A program made the position numbers and the translations under genes. 64,000 nucleotides of DNA from NCBI GenBank assembly GCA_965262565.1, contig CBDHFQ010000005.1, positions 310,001 through 374,000 of the forward strand, read 5' to 3'. This stretch comes from CBDHFQ01 sp965262565 (lineage in GTDB: Bacteria > Bacteroidota > Bacteroidia > J057). Below the pieces are notes generated by a model. That model ran no database searches. It was not told the origin of the DNA and was given only the letters and a program-made list of their open reading frames with translations. This document shows positions 34,973 to 43,978 of the stretch, piece after piece (within the stretch, counting starts at the first letter, position 1; every line of letters begins with the position of its first letter).

Positions 34973-36454
34973 ATGGTCAACTTGCCTTCTTCCTATATCA
35001 GATTTTTTTTATTTATCGCGCTAAGTCTGGGCCTATCTGTAAGATTTTTTCATTTCAATGAGCTGATTGAGGATCCCCATTCCTGGCGTCAGTCGGATAC
35101 CGGCCAGTATATTTGGTATTTCTATGAACATGGGATTGATTTATTACATCCGGGAGTTTGCTGGATGGGCAATGCACCGAATATTATATTAGAATTTCCT
35201 TTCTATGAAGCAGTAGTAGCTGTGGGATATCATCTTTGGGGTCCCAGTCATATCATCGCTAAAGTTATAACCTTCGGCTTTTTTTTGATTAGTCTATACT
35301 TTTTTCACCAAATTCTGGTCTGGATTTACGATAGGAAGATCGCTCTGTTAGCCGTTACCCTTCTGGCATGGATGCCTTTGGGAATGTATTATTCAAGAGC
35401 GGTACATATAGATTTCAGTGCTATGAGCTTCGGCATGTTGGGGTTATATCTATTTCTTAGGTGGTTGAGAACGCCTAATATATATTTGTTAATAGGAAGT
35501 GTGTCAGCGTTTACCTTAGGAGCACTTATTAAAGCTCCCTATCTCATGTGTTTTGTCTTCCCTTTATCCTACCAAATCAGCATTGAGAAACGATGGAAAT
35601 CCGTATTTACCCATAGTTATTTACTCCTAGTTCCCATTCTAGCATTTTTTCTTTGGCGGCATCATGTCTTTCAGGTGAATTCCGCTGCGCCGGACTGGTT
35701 CTTTATTCCAGGATATCAAAAATTTATTCATATGAGCGATTGGTATTTTGGGACAATGAGTCAACGACTGGACCTGTACATTTGGAGCATTTTACTTCCT
35801 CGTTTTGTGGACCAATTATCTGGTATATTAGGGGGTATTCTTTTATTGGCAGGTCTATTAATCTGGAAATGGAATAAAAAGTCGACCGCTTTTCTTCAGC
35901 TTTGGTGGTGGGGAGCAGCTCTTTATGGTTTATTATTTTTTAACCTCAACTATTTCCATGATTATTATCAAATCCCTTTTATGTTTCCTTTGGCAGGATT
36001 AATGAGTCTTACTCTTTGGACATTGTACCAGCGACTCTCTCGTCTCCATTTTTCCCTATCCCTGGCTGGTATGTTCCTATTCGTTCTCTATTTCTCCATG
36101 AGTTCCTACTTATTTGCCAAAGAACACTATTATCATTTAGATGCTCAGATCATTCAGGCAGGACAACTCATCAGAGCACACACCAGGAAGAATGATCTCC
36201 TTATTTTATCAGCTCCTTATATGGATTGTAGGAATCCCAATTGGTTATATAGAGCCAGGCGCCAAGGATGGTCCATAGAGCCCAGACATTTATCTCAATA
36301 TCTCATTAACCGATTAACAACAGAAGGTGCCTCTCATCTGGCTATTCTGAATGCTGCTATTCCCGATAGTCTTACTCATCAAGTAGATGAAGTTCAAAAA
36401 TATCCGCTTCCCCAAATTACCACTGATACTGTTTATTTTTATCGTATTCATTAA
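34973..36454 (+). CDS. GT39/ArnT-like membrane glycosyltransferase
   Basis: 493 residues with about 11 membrane helices. Near the N-terminus, ELIEDPHSWRQSDTGQYIWYFYEHG has the acidic-residue loop and HxWRQSDT motif of the dolichyl-phosphate-mannose mannosyltransferase (PMT/ArnT) superfamily. These enzymes move a sugar from a polyprenyl phosphate to protein or lipid on the outer face of the inner membrane. Acceptor and sugar cannot be named. It follows the lipoprotein gene by 62 bases on the same strand. Confidence 0.78.
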   Translation: MVNLPSSYIRFFLFIALSLGLSVRFFHFNELIEDPHSWRQSDTGQYIWYFYEHGIDLLHPGVCWMGNAPNIILEFPFYEAVVAVGYHLWGPSHIIAKVITFGFFLISLYFFHQILVWIYDRKIALLAVTLLAWMPLGMYYSRAVHIDFSAMSFGMLGLYLFLRWLRTPNIYLLIGSVSAFTLGALIKAPYLMCFVFPLSYQISIEKRWKSVFTHSYLLLVPILAFFLWRHHVFQVNSAAPDWFFIPGYQKFIHMSDWYFGTMSQRLDLYIWSILLPRFVDQLSGILGGILLLAGLLIWKWNKKSTAFLQLWWWGAALYGLLFFNLNYFHDYYQIPFMFPLAGLMSLTLWTLYQRLSRLHFSLSLAGMFLFVLYFSMSSYLFAKEHYYHLDAQIIQAGQLIRAHTRKNDLLILSAPYMDCRNPNWLYRARRQGWSIEPRHLSQYLINRLTTEGASHLAILNAAIPDSLTHQVDEVQKYPLPQITTDTVYFYRIH

Positions 36455-36619
36455 CTCTTGTCCTCTACTCATTGACCTATATAAATCACTACCTGAGCAA
36501 TATACTTAATCGCCAAACTGCTGCCATATAACGCTTCACCTCTCTTTCTCTACATCCCACTTGATTTTCCATCTCAGCTTTTCCATTCACGACGCATTTT
36601 AGGGAAAAATTAAGATACT

Positions 36620-39013
36620 ATGATTCGATATGCACAAATGCTTTGTCTCATTTTTCTCGTAGGAAATCTTTCTGCCCAGGTAATTACGCAAAAGATCCGA
36701 GGAACGATTAAGGATCAACAATCTGAAGTACCCCTTGTGGGAGCAAAAATTATGACGCTGGATACGGAATCTCCTCTTGGCGCTATTTCGGATGAAAGAG
36801 GAGAATTTATCCTAGAAAATGTTCCCGTTGGCCGACGTCAGCTTCAGGTGAGCTATGTAGGATATGAGCCATTAACTGTTCCTAATATATTGGTCACAGC
36901 AGGGAAGATTGTTGCCCTGGATCTGATGATGCAGGAGTCGGTATTGGAGATGGATGAGGTGGTTATTTCTGGAAGTAGTAACAAAGCCCAGACAGAAAAT
37001 GAATTGGCTACGGTGAGTGCCAGAAGTTTTAATCTGGATGAGGTTAGAAGATTTGCTGGGTCGAGGACAGATGTAGCGAGAATGGCCAGTAATTATGCGG
37101 GAGTAAGTACTCCTGATGATTCCAGGAATGATATAGTGATTCGTGGTAACTCTCCTACTGCTTTACTTTGGCGATTAGAAGGGATTCCTATTCCCAATCC
37201 TAATCATTTTGCCACTTTAGGTACGACAGGAGGTCCTGTTAGCGCGTTGAATCCTAATTTATTAAAAAATTCTGATTTCCTTACTGGTGCATTTCCTGCT
37301 GAATATGGCAATGTTTATGGAGGTGTGTTTGACCTCAGCTTTAGAAAGGGAAATCCAGATGAATATGAGTTTATGGCCCAGTTAGGTGCCTTCTCAGGCT
37401 TAGAGTTTTTAGCGGAAGGACCTATAGACCGAGAGAAGCGAAGCTCTTTTTTAGTGGGTTACAGATATTCCTTTGTGGAACTTGCCAATACGTTGGGCAT
37501 CCCGATTGGGACAGAAGCAACCCCTCAATACAGTGATTTAGCTTTTAATGTAGATTTTGGATACAGTAAATGGGGAAATTTTTCCATCTTCGGTCTGGGA
37601 GGCGTTAGTAGTATAGATTTCCTGGCAGAAGACATCGAAGAGGATGATTTATTTGCTGAACAAGATGAAAATGCATTTCCCAGGTCTCAGTTGGGAACGG
37701 TAGGGTTAAAGCACAATCTTTTATTAGGATCAAATGCTTACATACGCACTATTATTGCTACTTCCCTAGAAAGGGCAGAGTATACAGAGGATCAACTTTT
37801 GGATGATGGAAGTACCCTGCAAACTGTGGAAAGTGAAACCAGAAATGTTCGATCTGCTATTTCCAGCTACTACAATAAGAAGTTCACTTCCAGATTAACT
37901 CTGCGAACAGGTATTATAGCGGAATTTAATTCATTCGATATATTCACCCAGGATAGAGATGATCGCCCCGACTCAGATGGAGATGGTATTCCTGATTTCG
38001 TTACAGTAAGGGACTTTGATGGTAACCTCAACCTTTTCCAAACATTTGTTCAAAGTCAGTATTACTTGACGCCCAAATTAATTCTTAATGCGGGGATCCA
38101 TGCTCAATACTTAGAATTTAATGACGATTGGGCAGTAGAGCCAAGATTAGCATTAAACTGGAAGTTTGCTCCAAATCAGACCTTGAGCATTGCGTATGGC
38201 TTACATAATCAAACCCAGCCTGCTCCCATCTATTTCTTCTCAGAGGAAGTCGAACAAGGCACATTTTCCAATACCAATAAAGATTTAGCCTTCACGCGGA
38301 GCAACCATTTTGTCCTCGCTTATGACTTACTCCCTTCCCAAGCCTGGCGAATTAAGGCAGAAGCTTATTATCAATCTATAGACCGGGCTCCAGTAGATCC
38401 ATTCCCCAGTAGTTTTTCTGTGCTAAATGAAGGAAACGATTTCGATTTTACGGAAAGGGGATCTTTAGTGAATGAAGGGACGGGAGAAAATTATGGGATA
38501 GAATTAACTTTAGAGAAATTTTTCAGCAGAGGATATTACGGTCTTATTACTACATCCATTTATAATTCCCGATATGAGGGAAGTGATGGAATAGAGCGAA
38601 ACACTGCCTTCAATAATAACTATATTCTCAATGTACTTTTTGGTAAAGAATGGAAAATCGGCAAGACGAAACAAAATGCATTGACGTTTGACATGAGGCT
38701 AGCAAATGCTGGTGGGAGGTACTATACGCCTATCGATCTCGAAGCCACAAGAGCTAATTTTGGACGAGAAGTCTTTGATAGGGAAAATGCTTTCAGCCTT
38801 CAAAATGATCCCTATTTTCGATTAGATACTAAATTTGGCATTCGGTTAAATAGTAAAAAGCGAAATATTTCCCAACAGTTCTACATAGATTTCCAAAATG
38901 TAACGAATCAGGAAAATATCTTTATTCGAAGATATAATTCATCCAGAGATGAGATCGTAGAATCCAATCAAATAGGATTTTTCCCTGATATATTATACAG
39001 GTTAGAGTTCTAG
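36620..39013 (+). CDS. TonB-dependent receptor with carboxypeptidase-like regulatory domain
   Basis: 797 residues and complete. A signal peptide (to about 19, GNLSAQ) leads to a regulatory domain (about 25-115: IRGTIKDQQSEVPLVGAKI), a plug (about 120-240: DIVIRGNSPTALLWRLEGIPIPNPNHFA, EYGNVYGGVFDLSFRKG) and a 22-strand-type barrel ending in a Phe (DILYRLEF), as usual for outer-membrane barrels. The substrate is unknown; no SusD partner is adjacent, which argues against a classical glycan-uptake pair. It ends in a good intrinsic terminator at 39119. Confidence 0.9.
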   Translation: MIRYAQMLCLIFLVGNLSAQVITQKIRGTIKDQQSEVPLVGAKIMTLDTESPLGAISDERGEFILENVPVGRRQLQVSYVGYEPLTVPNILVTAGKIVALDLMMQESVLEMDEVVISGSSNKAQTENELATVSARSFNLDEVRRFAGSRTDVARMASNYAGVSTPDDSRNDIVIRGNSPTALLWRLEGIPIPNPNHFATLGTTGGPVSALNPNLLKNSDFLTGAFPAEYGNVYGGVFDLSFRKGNPDEYEFMAQLGAFSGLEFLAEGPIDREKRSSFLVGYRYSFVELANTLGIPIGTEATPQYSDLAFNVDFGYSKWGNFSIFGLGGVSSIDFLAEDIEEDDLFAEQDENAFPRSQLGTVGLKHNLLLGSNAYIRTIIATSLERAEYTEDQLLDDGSTLQTVESETRNVRSAISSYYNKKFTSRLTLRTGIIAEFNSFDIFTQDRDDRPDSDGDGIPDFVTVRDFDGNLNLFQTFVQSQYYLTPKLILNAGIHAQYLEFNDDWAVEPRLALNWKFAPNQTLSIAYGLHNQTQPAPIYFFSEEVEQGTFSNTNKDLAFTRSNHFVLAYDLLPSQAWRIKAEAYYQSIDRAPVDPFPSSFSVLNEGNDFDFTERGSLVNEGTGENYGIELTLEKFFSRGYYGLITTSIYNSRYEGSDGIERNTAFNNNYILNVLFGKEWKIGKTKQNALTFDMRLANAGGRYYTPIDLEATRANFGREVFDRENAFSLQNDPYFRLDTKFGIRLNSKKRNISQQFYIDFQNVTNQENIFIRRYNSSRDEIVESNQIGFFPDILYRLEF

Positions 39014-39118
39014 CGTTAAGAGATACAGGACTTAGGAATGGATTAGTTATCCAAGAATAGCATCTGCATCTGTTTAGGGAGTCTTATATTCAACAAACAA
39101 TTTGTTCGATAGCGAGAG

Positions 39119-39146
39119 GATGGCTCAATATGGGGTCATCTTTTTT
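39119..39146 (+). terminator. Intrinsic terminator after the TonB receptor
   Basis: Stem GATGGCTC (39119-39126) / GGGTCATC (39133-39140) with two wobble pairs and a 6-base loop, followed by six Ts. Confidence 0.7.
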
Positions 39147-39153
39147 ATTTATG

Positions 39154-40989
39154 CTATCCTTCTTTGCGAAGTTCTCTTATCCGTTTACGCACATTCACGG
39201 AATATAGACTTCCTGGAAAGGTGCTCAAAAATTCCAGATAAAGTGATAGCGCCTGCTCTGTTTCATTAAGCGTATAATCGTAAATTCTCGCTTTTGTATA
39301 TAAAGCATCGTCCCCATGAATATCAGATAAGAATTCCTTCAAGATTTGCTCAATAAAGGACAACCCAGTTTCTACATCATTTCTTTTAAGGTAAATTTGA
39401 GCCTTTTCCCATAAAATCTCGTCGGCTAAGGGATGATTAGGAAATTCATAATTTAATGAATCCATGAGAGATAAAGAAAGGTCATATTGACGTTGGTAGG
39501 AAAGTAATTGCGCTCTTGCAAAAGTTTCCAATGCTATTGTAGACGTATCCAGGCCAGTATTGTCGATAATTAGGAGGTTAAGTTGAATAGCGTCATTAGA
39601 GATATCGTTAGAAGTATTATCCTTAATTGCTGCCAACAATGCCTGGGCCAGGTTAAACTCGCCTTTATAATATGAAAGTTGAGCCAATTTAAATTTGGCT
39701 AAGCTACGTAATTGCGGATCTCCTTCACTAAACTCGTCACTTACAAGTGTATATGCTGCTTTGGCTTCATTATAATTTTGTTGGATGAGCAATACATCTC
39801 CAATCAATAATTGTGCTTTTGCCCACTCATCATTTCTTGGTAGTTGGGTGACAAGCTGAGTGAGATTCCTAAGTGCGGGATCAAGTTCATTTAAATAGAA
39901 AACCAACAAATTTGCTTGCCGGTAAATCGCTTCAAAATATCTGGCTGATCTGCCAAATTCATCCAATAGTTTATTATACTCGGCTACTGCCTGTTTGACT
40001 GCTTCCTGATCGATGGGGACTTTATCGAATGCCTTAAGTTCTCCATTAATAGCTTTCCCCATGTGGGCCTGATAATAAAAACGAGACCCTCTCTTTCTGT
40101 CAATGATAAAGTCAAAAGCCTTATTGGATAATTCATACTGCTTATTATTCCGCATGGTTTCTGCGAAATTATACACCCTTTCCCCATCTTCTTTAAATAG
40201 GCGATCAATTGATTTAACCTGGATAAATGCTTCAAAGAAGTTTTCGTTCAAGACATAGTATTCATAAAGAATAGTTCTCAAGGCCAAATCACTTTGATCT
40301 TTGTCTGAGGCTTTTAGTAAAGCTTGTTCAATCTCTTCCTGGCCTTCTGGGTATATATCAGCTAATTTTAATATCTCCAATTTCGCATTGTTGAGATTTG
40401 TAGGATGCTCAAAATACATATTCAGATATTCAATTGTAGCATTTGAGAACCTTCTTTGTCTTTGATAAATGTTCGCTATTTCACTACTAAAAATATAGGG
40501 CTTCTTCAATCGTTTTCTTCCCTGCAAATAGGTATTCAATGCTAATTCCAGTTTTTCAGAAGTGTACAGAAAAGCTCCCACTTGCATAAAATGACCTTCC
40601 GTTTTCAGCTTTTTATCTATGGTTTCTTGGTACAGCTTATCCGCAATCTTAAATTTTCCGGTCTTTTCCAGGAGTACTGCCTGTTGGATAGGTAAAATAA
40701 CGATATGACTGTAACGCTTAATTTGTTTATCCAAAAAACGGACAGCTTCTTCATATTGCCCCATAAACTCATAGCAACCCACTACTCTTAATATATTTTT
40801 CTCACTTGGATCGTTTTTGAGTAGCTTTTCATATAAATCCAGCGCGGCTTCATATTCCCCGTCCAGATAGTATTGTTCAGCAAGGGAGGACTCAGCTGAC
40901 GGCTGAGCAATTAAAGAGGTATTTATAAGAAGCATCATAGCAATAAAAATATAGCTACAAAAGCTTCCAGCGTTTGTCAACATATTCAT
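39154..40989 (-). CDS. Secreted TPR protein
   Basis: 612 residues from ATG at 40989 (MNMLTNAGSFCSYIFIAMMLLINTSLIAQ, a signal peptide); the ATG at 41073 adds 28 residues that are not signal-like. The rest is TPR-type helical repeats from about 35 to 600, first as EYEAALDLYEKLLKNDPSE, with the last repeat DYTLNETEQALSLYLEFLSTFPGSLYS typical of YbgF/BamD-like envelope TPR proteins. It is probably periplasmic. Function unknown. It lies 161 bases downstream of gcvH on the same strand. Confidence 0.75.
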   Translation of the reverse strand: MNMLTNAGSFCSYIFIAMMLLINTSLIAQPSAESSLAEQYYLDGEYEAALDLYEKLLKNDPSEKNILRVVGCYEFMGQYEEAVRFLDKQIKRYSHIVILPIQQAVLLEKTGKFKIADKLYQETIDKKLKTEGHFMQVGAFLYTSEKLELALNTYLQGRKRLKKPYIFSSEIANIYQRQRRFSNATIEYLNMYFEHPTNLNNAKLEILKLADIYPEGQEEIEQALLKASDKDQSDLALRTILYEYYVLNENFFEAFIQVKSIDRLFKEDGERVYNFAETMRNNKQYELSNKAFDFIIDRKRGSRFYYQAHMGKAINGELKAFDKVPIDQEAVKQAVAEYNKLLDEFGRSARYFEAIYRQANLLVFYLNELDPALRNLTQLVTQLPRNDEWAKAQLLIGDVLLIQQNYNEAKAAYTLVSDEFSEGDPQLRSLAKFKLAQLSYYKGEFNLAQALLAAIKDNTSNDISNDAIQLNLLIIDNTGLDTSTIALETFARAQLLSYQRQYDLSLSLMDSLNYEFPNHPLADEILWEKAQIYLKRNDVETGLSFIEQILKEFLSDIHGDDALYTKARIYDYTLNETEQALSLYLEFLSTFPGSLYSVNVRKRIRELRKEG

Positions 40990-41150
40990 CCTTTTTAAAC
41001 GATTAAATAAGCTTAAACTTATCTGTGATCTGAAATTTGGAATATGAATAAATTCACCCTCCAAATGCAACATTCAATTTGGGATTGTGTAACCTAAAGA
41101 ATACGGTAGCTAAAGCGGAATAGTTTGGATGCCTTATAAAACAAAAACTA

Positions 41151-41534
41151 TTAGCTAATCATTTTTTCATAATCACTGGAAGTAAGTAAATCTCCTTCTG
41201 ACAGCTCTCCTTCAAATTGTACTTTAACCATCCAGCCATCTCCGTAGGGATCTTGATTAACTAATTCGGGATTATCCTGAAGCTTTTCGTTTACTTCAAT
41301 AATTGTTCCTGTAATAGGCATATATAAATCAGAAACGGTTTTTACAGCCTCGATCGTCCCGAAAACATCTTGACGTTCCATCGGCTGATTGAGCGTTTCA
41401 ATTTCTACAAAAACAATATCTCCCAGTTCGCTTTGAGCAAAATCTGTAATTCCTATGATGCCTACATTACTTCCATTTTCTATTTTTAACCACTCGTGTT
41501 CTTTAGTGTATAGTAATTCACCCGGGAAATGCAT
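41151..41534 (-). CDS. gcvH: Glycine cleavage system H protein
   Basis: 127 residues and the normal length. The lipoyl lysine sits in IEAVKTVSDLYMPITG (about residue 68). The N-terminus (YTKEHEWLKIENG, VGIIGITDFAQSELGDIVFVE) is diagnostic. It carries the methylamine intermediate between glycine dehydrogenase, aminomethyltransferase and dihydrolipoyl dehydrogenase; none of those genes is nearby. A 9-bp inverted repeat lies just upstream (41564-41592). Confidence 0.95.
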   Translation of the reverse strand: MHFPGELLYTKEHEWLKIENGSNVGIIGITDFAQSELGDIVFVEIETLNQPMERQDVFGTIEAVKTVSDLYMPITGTIIEVNEKLQDNPELVNQDPYGDGWMVKVQFEGELSEGDLLTSSDYEKMIS

Positions 41535-41563
41535 AAATAAATCTCTTTAATGGTGTTTTTAGC

Positions 41564-41592
41564 AAATAATCCACATAATATAAGGATTATTT
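41564..41592. repeat. Inverted repeat between the GT4 gene and gcvH
   Basis: Perfect 9-base arms AAATAATCC (41564-41572) and GGATTATTT (41584-41592) with an 11-base loop. It lies 32 bases past the GT4 stop and 30 bases before the gcvH start. It could end the GT4 transcript or act on gcvH. Confidence 0.45.
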
Positions 41593-41623
41593 CGAATGCA
41601 TAGAATAATAAATAATCGATAAA

Positions 41624-42817
41624 TTACATACCTGAGCATAAATTGATAAACTTCTGCATATTAGTTTCCAAATGAGCGTTTTCCAGTATCCACCTTTTAT
41701 TTGGCCCGCTTATTTTTTTCTTCCATTGATCAATTTTCGGGATATATTTCCATAGCATTTCACTCAATCGATCAGGCGTAAAAGGATCTACTACGATGCC
41801 GTTTTCTTCATTCCTGATCAATTCCCGGGTAGCGGGAATATCATTCACAAAAGGAATTGCTCCTACATACCTACCCTCACTTAAAGCGTTCGAATAACCA
41901 TCATATACAGGCGCAGAAACAAACATATCAACCAGGTTCCATAGTTTACATACCTTGACTCTATCTATCAATCCAGGGACATAGTGAAAATTCGGATATC
42001 TCTTATGCAAATCAGAAGCGTGAGCATGTAATTGGTCAGGAATCTCGTAACCCGCTGCCAGCATAATAAATTTGATGTGAGGGAGATGTTCGTTCAATAA
42101 TTTTTCAAAAGCGGTCAAAATAATATCTCCCTGATATATAGGCTTCATTCCTCTAGGACTTAAAATAACCTTCTGATCCCGCTCTATCTGAAACTCTTCT
42201 CTTAATTGTGCTTCCTCTTGTGAACTCATATGGAATAACTCTTCTTCTATTCCCCAACGATTGAGGTATAATTTTCTTTCTGGAATGTGGAACCAATGAT
42301 GAATACAATCTATAAGTAGTTGATTATCTCCTGTAATTGCATCAGAATTTTGTAAACACTCCTTCACGAAATACCTAAAACAATGTCTTTTCCACTTATC
42401 GATATATGTTTCTTTGGAATTAGCGTCCTTTACGCTCCAGGTACGATTTTCTGGAAGTTTCCAGGAAGAATGTTTGGGGGGAAATTCAAATATATCGGCT
42501 CCCATGGAAACACTTACAAGGGGATGAAATTTCGTTCGGCTTCCCCAGACACCGTATGGAGTAATATTAATCGGGTTTAATATTTCTACTTTCCTTTTTT
42601 TAAGTTCTTCGGCCAATCTGTCAGAAGAAAACAAATAACTAGCATAGGTTAATTTTCCTTTTTTTGCATATCGAGGAGAGATATACACAGTCTCGACTCC
42701 CTCCTGTTTTTTATTCTGCAGACTAAAAAGAGTAACCTTCACTCCGGTATTTTTCAAGCCTTTTATCCATTTTCGGGTATGAAAATGATTGGGTTCTGAG
42801 AGCACTCCAATATGCAT
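41624..42817 (-). CDS. Family 4 glycosyltransferase
   Basis: 397 residues with the GT-B fold of family GT4: MHIGVLSEPNHFHTRKWIKGLKNTG for the N-lobe, SPRGMKPIYQGDIILTAFEKLL opening the C-lobe, and YDGYSNALSEGRYVGAIPFVNDIPATRELI as the donor site (E-x7-E-like). It is probably cytoplasmic or membrane-associated and acts in surface polysaccharide synthesis with the epimerase gene just upstream. Donor and acceptor unknown. Confidence 0.82.
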   Translation of the reverse strand: MHIGVLSEPNHFHTRKWIKGLKNTGVKVTLFSLQNKKQEGVETVYISPRYAKKGKLTYASYLFSSDRLAEELKKRKVEILNPINITPYGVWGSRTKFHPLVSVSMGADIFEFPPKHSSWKLPENRTWSVKDANSKETYIDKWKRHCFRYFVKECLQNSDAITGDNQLLIDCIHHWFHIPERKLYLNRWGIEEELFHMSSQEEAQLREEFQIERDQKVILSPRGMKPIYQGDIILTAFEKLLNEHLPHIKFIMLAAGYEIPDQLHAHASDLHKRYPNFHYVPGLIDRVKVCKLWNLVDMFVSAPVYDGYSNALSEGRYVGAIPFVNDIPATRELIRNEENGIVVDPFTPDRLSEMLWKYIPKIDQWKKKISGPNKRWILENAHLETNMQKFINLCSGM

Positions 42818-42843
42818 AACTCTTTATTGTGCAATTATTCTAC

Positions 42844-42876
42844 ATCCTTTCATTCATACCTGAATAATGAAAGGAT
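42844..42876. repeat. Long hairpin between the epimerase and GT4 genes
   Basis: Perfect 11-base arms ATCCTTTCATT (42844-42854) and AATGAAAGGAT (42866-42876) with an 11-base loop that contains a further short stem. It is between two minus-strand genes (30 bases past the epimerase stop). No U-tract follows, so it may be a 3'-end or intercistronic structure. Confidence 0.5.
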
Positions 42877-42906
42877 AAAGATGTATTAGATTGATGGAGG
42901 TAGTAA

Positions 42907-43824
42907 TCAATAATCATATCCAGTCCTGTATTCAAAGGGGGTTAAATCCCTTTTTAGTAATGATTTCATTCTATGAATATCAGGAAGTCTTTTGGAAATC
43001 CGATTGTAATCTACAGAGGAGGTAGTGTGAATGAGCCGAGAGGTCGATGTTACCTTATTCGCTATACACTTCGCGAGATTGTTAATACTAATTTCCTCCT
43101 GACTACCCACATTCATTACCGTATTATGTACTTCTGGAGCATTCATCGCATTTACCATTACTTCTATCGCATCATCAATCCAACAAAAAGTTCTGGATTG
43201 GTTTCCATTTCCATATATGGTAATATCCTCATTCCTCAATGCAGCATGTAAGAACTTACTAATGACAAAATCCCTCCTTTGCCTTGGCCCATAGAGATTA
43301 AATAATCTAAAAATAGTATAATTAAGTTGAGATTGTTGAGCGTAGATCCGGTGAAACACTTCTCCAGCAGACTTAACCACTGCATACGGATTCTTAGCAT
43401 TCAGTGGAGATAAATCTTCATTTTGAGGGAAACAAGCAGAGTTGCCATACACTTCTGAAGAACTGGAAAACAATACCTTTTTAACATCTGTTTGAGAGGA
43501 AATTTTCAGAATATGTTCAATTCCCTTAAGATCATCCATTACCGCTATTGGATTATTCATTGTTTGTTCAACTCCTACGGTAGCAGCAAGGTGATAAACG
43601 ATATCAAAAGATTTTTTTAGCATAAGATCCGCTAAATCTTCATATCGATTAACATTGAGTTGATAGTACTCCCAGTTAGTATATTCCTTGGGAGGAAGAT
43701 TTTCCAGGAACCCATAAGATAAATCATCCACAATGCTCACATTTACATCGGTACGCTGAACAAGCCTATGAACTAAATGATAGCCAACAAACCCTAGTCC
43801 CCCTGTAACAAGTATCTGTTCCAT
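42907..43824 (-). CDS. NAD-dependent epimerase/dehydratase (extended SDR)
   Basis: 305 residues. The Rossmann motif is TGGLGFVGYHL (8-18), the Ser of the SSSSEVYG region and Y-x-x-x-K in NPYAVVKSAGE form the catalytic set, and RRDFVISKFLHAAL is the sugar-nucleotide binding side. It resembles UDP-glucuronate decarboxylase and UDP-glucose epimerase relatives; the exact sugar cannot be fixed. It precedes a GT4 gene on the same strand, suggesting a small surface-glycan unit. Confidence 0.83.
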   Translation of the reverse strand: MEQILVTGGLGFVGYHLVHRLVQRTDVNVSIVDDLSYGFLENLPPKEYTNWEYYQLNVNRYEDLADLMLKKSFDIVYHLAATVGVEQTMNNPIAVMDDLKGIEHILKISSQTDVKKVLFSSSSEVYGNSACFPQNEDLSPLNAKNPYAVVKSAGEVFHRIYAQQSQLNYTIFRLFNLYGPRQRRDFVISKFLHAALRNEDITIYGNGNQSRTFCWIDDAIEVMVNAMNAPEVHNTVMNVGSQEEISINNLAKCIANKVTSTSRLIHTTSSVDYNRISKRLPDIHRMKSLLKRDLTPFEYRTGYDY

Positions 43825-43926
43825 ATTAAAGCATACTATTAGATGCTAACTCTGATGATATTGGGATGATGTGGATCTAAGAAATAAGAAGATTAAATAT
43901 ATATAATTTAACAAAAAGTAAGTCCG

Positions 43927-43948
43927 GAAATGCTAAACTGTGCATTTC
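43927..43948 (-). terminator. Weak hairpin after the propeller/barrel gene
   Basis: GAAATGC/GCATTTC, 7 perfect pairs with an 8-base loop, 31 bases past the stop codon at 43979. A T-run on the minus strand begins about 10 bases later, so termination there is possible but not strong. Confidence 0.35.
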
Positions 43949-43978
43949 AAGTTAATGCCATTGATAATATGTTCGTTG

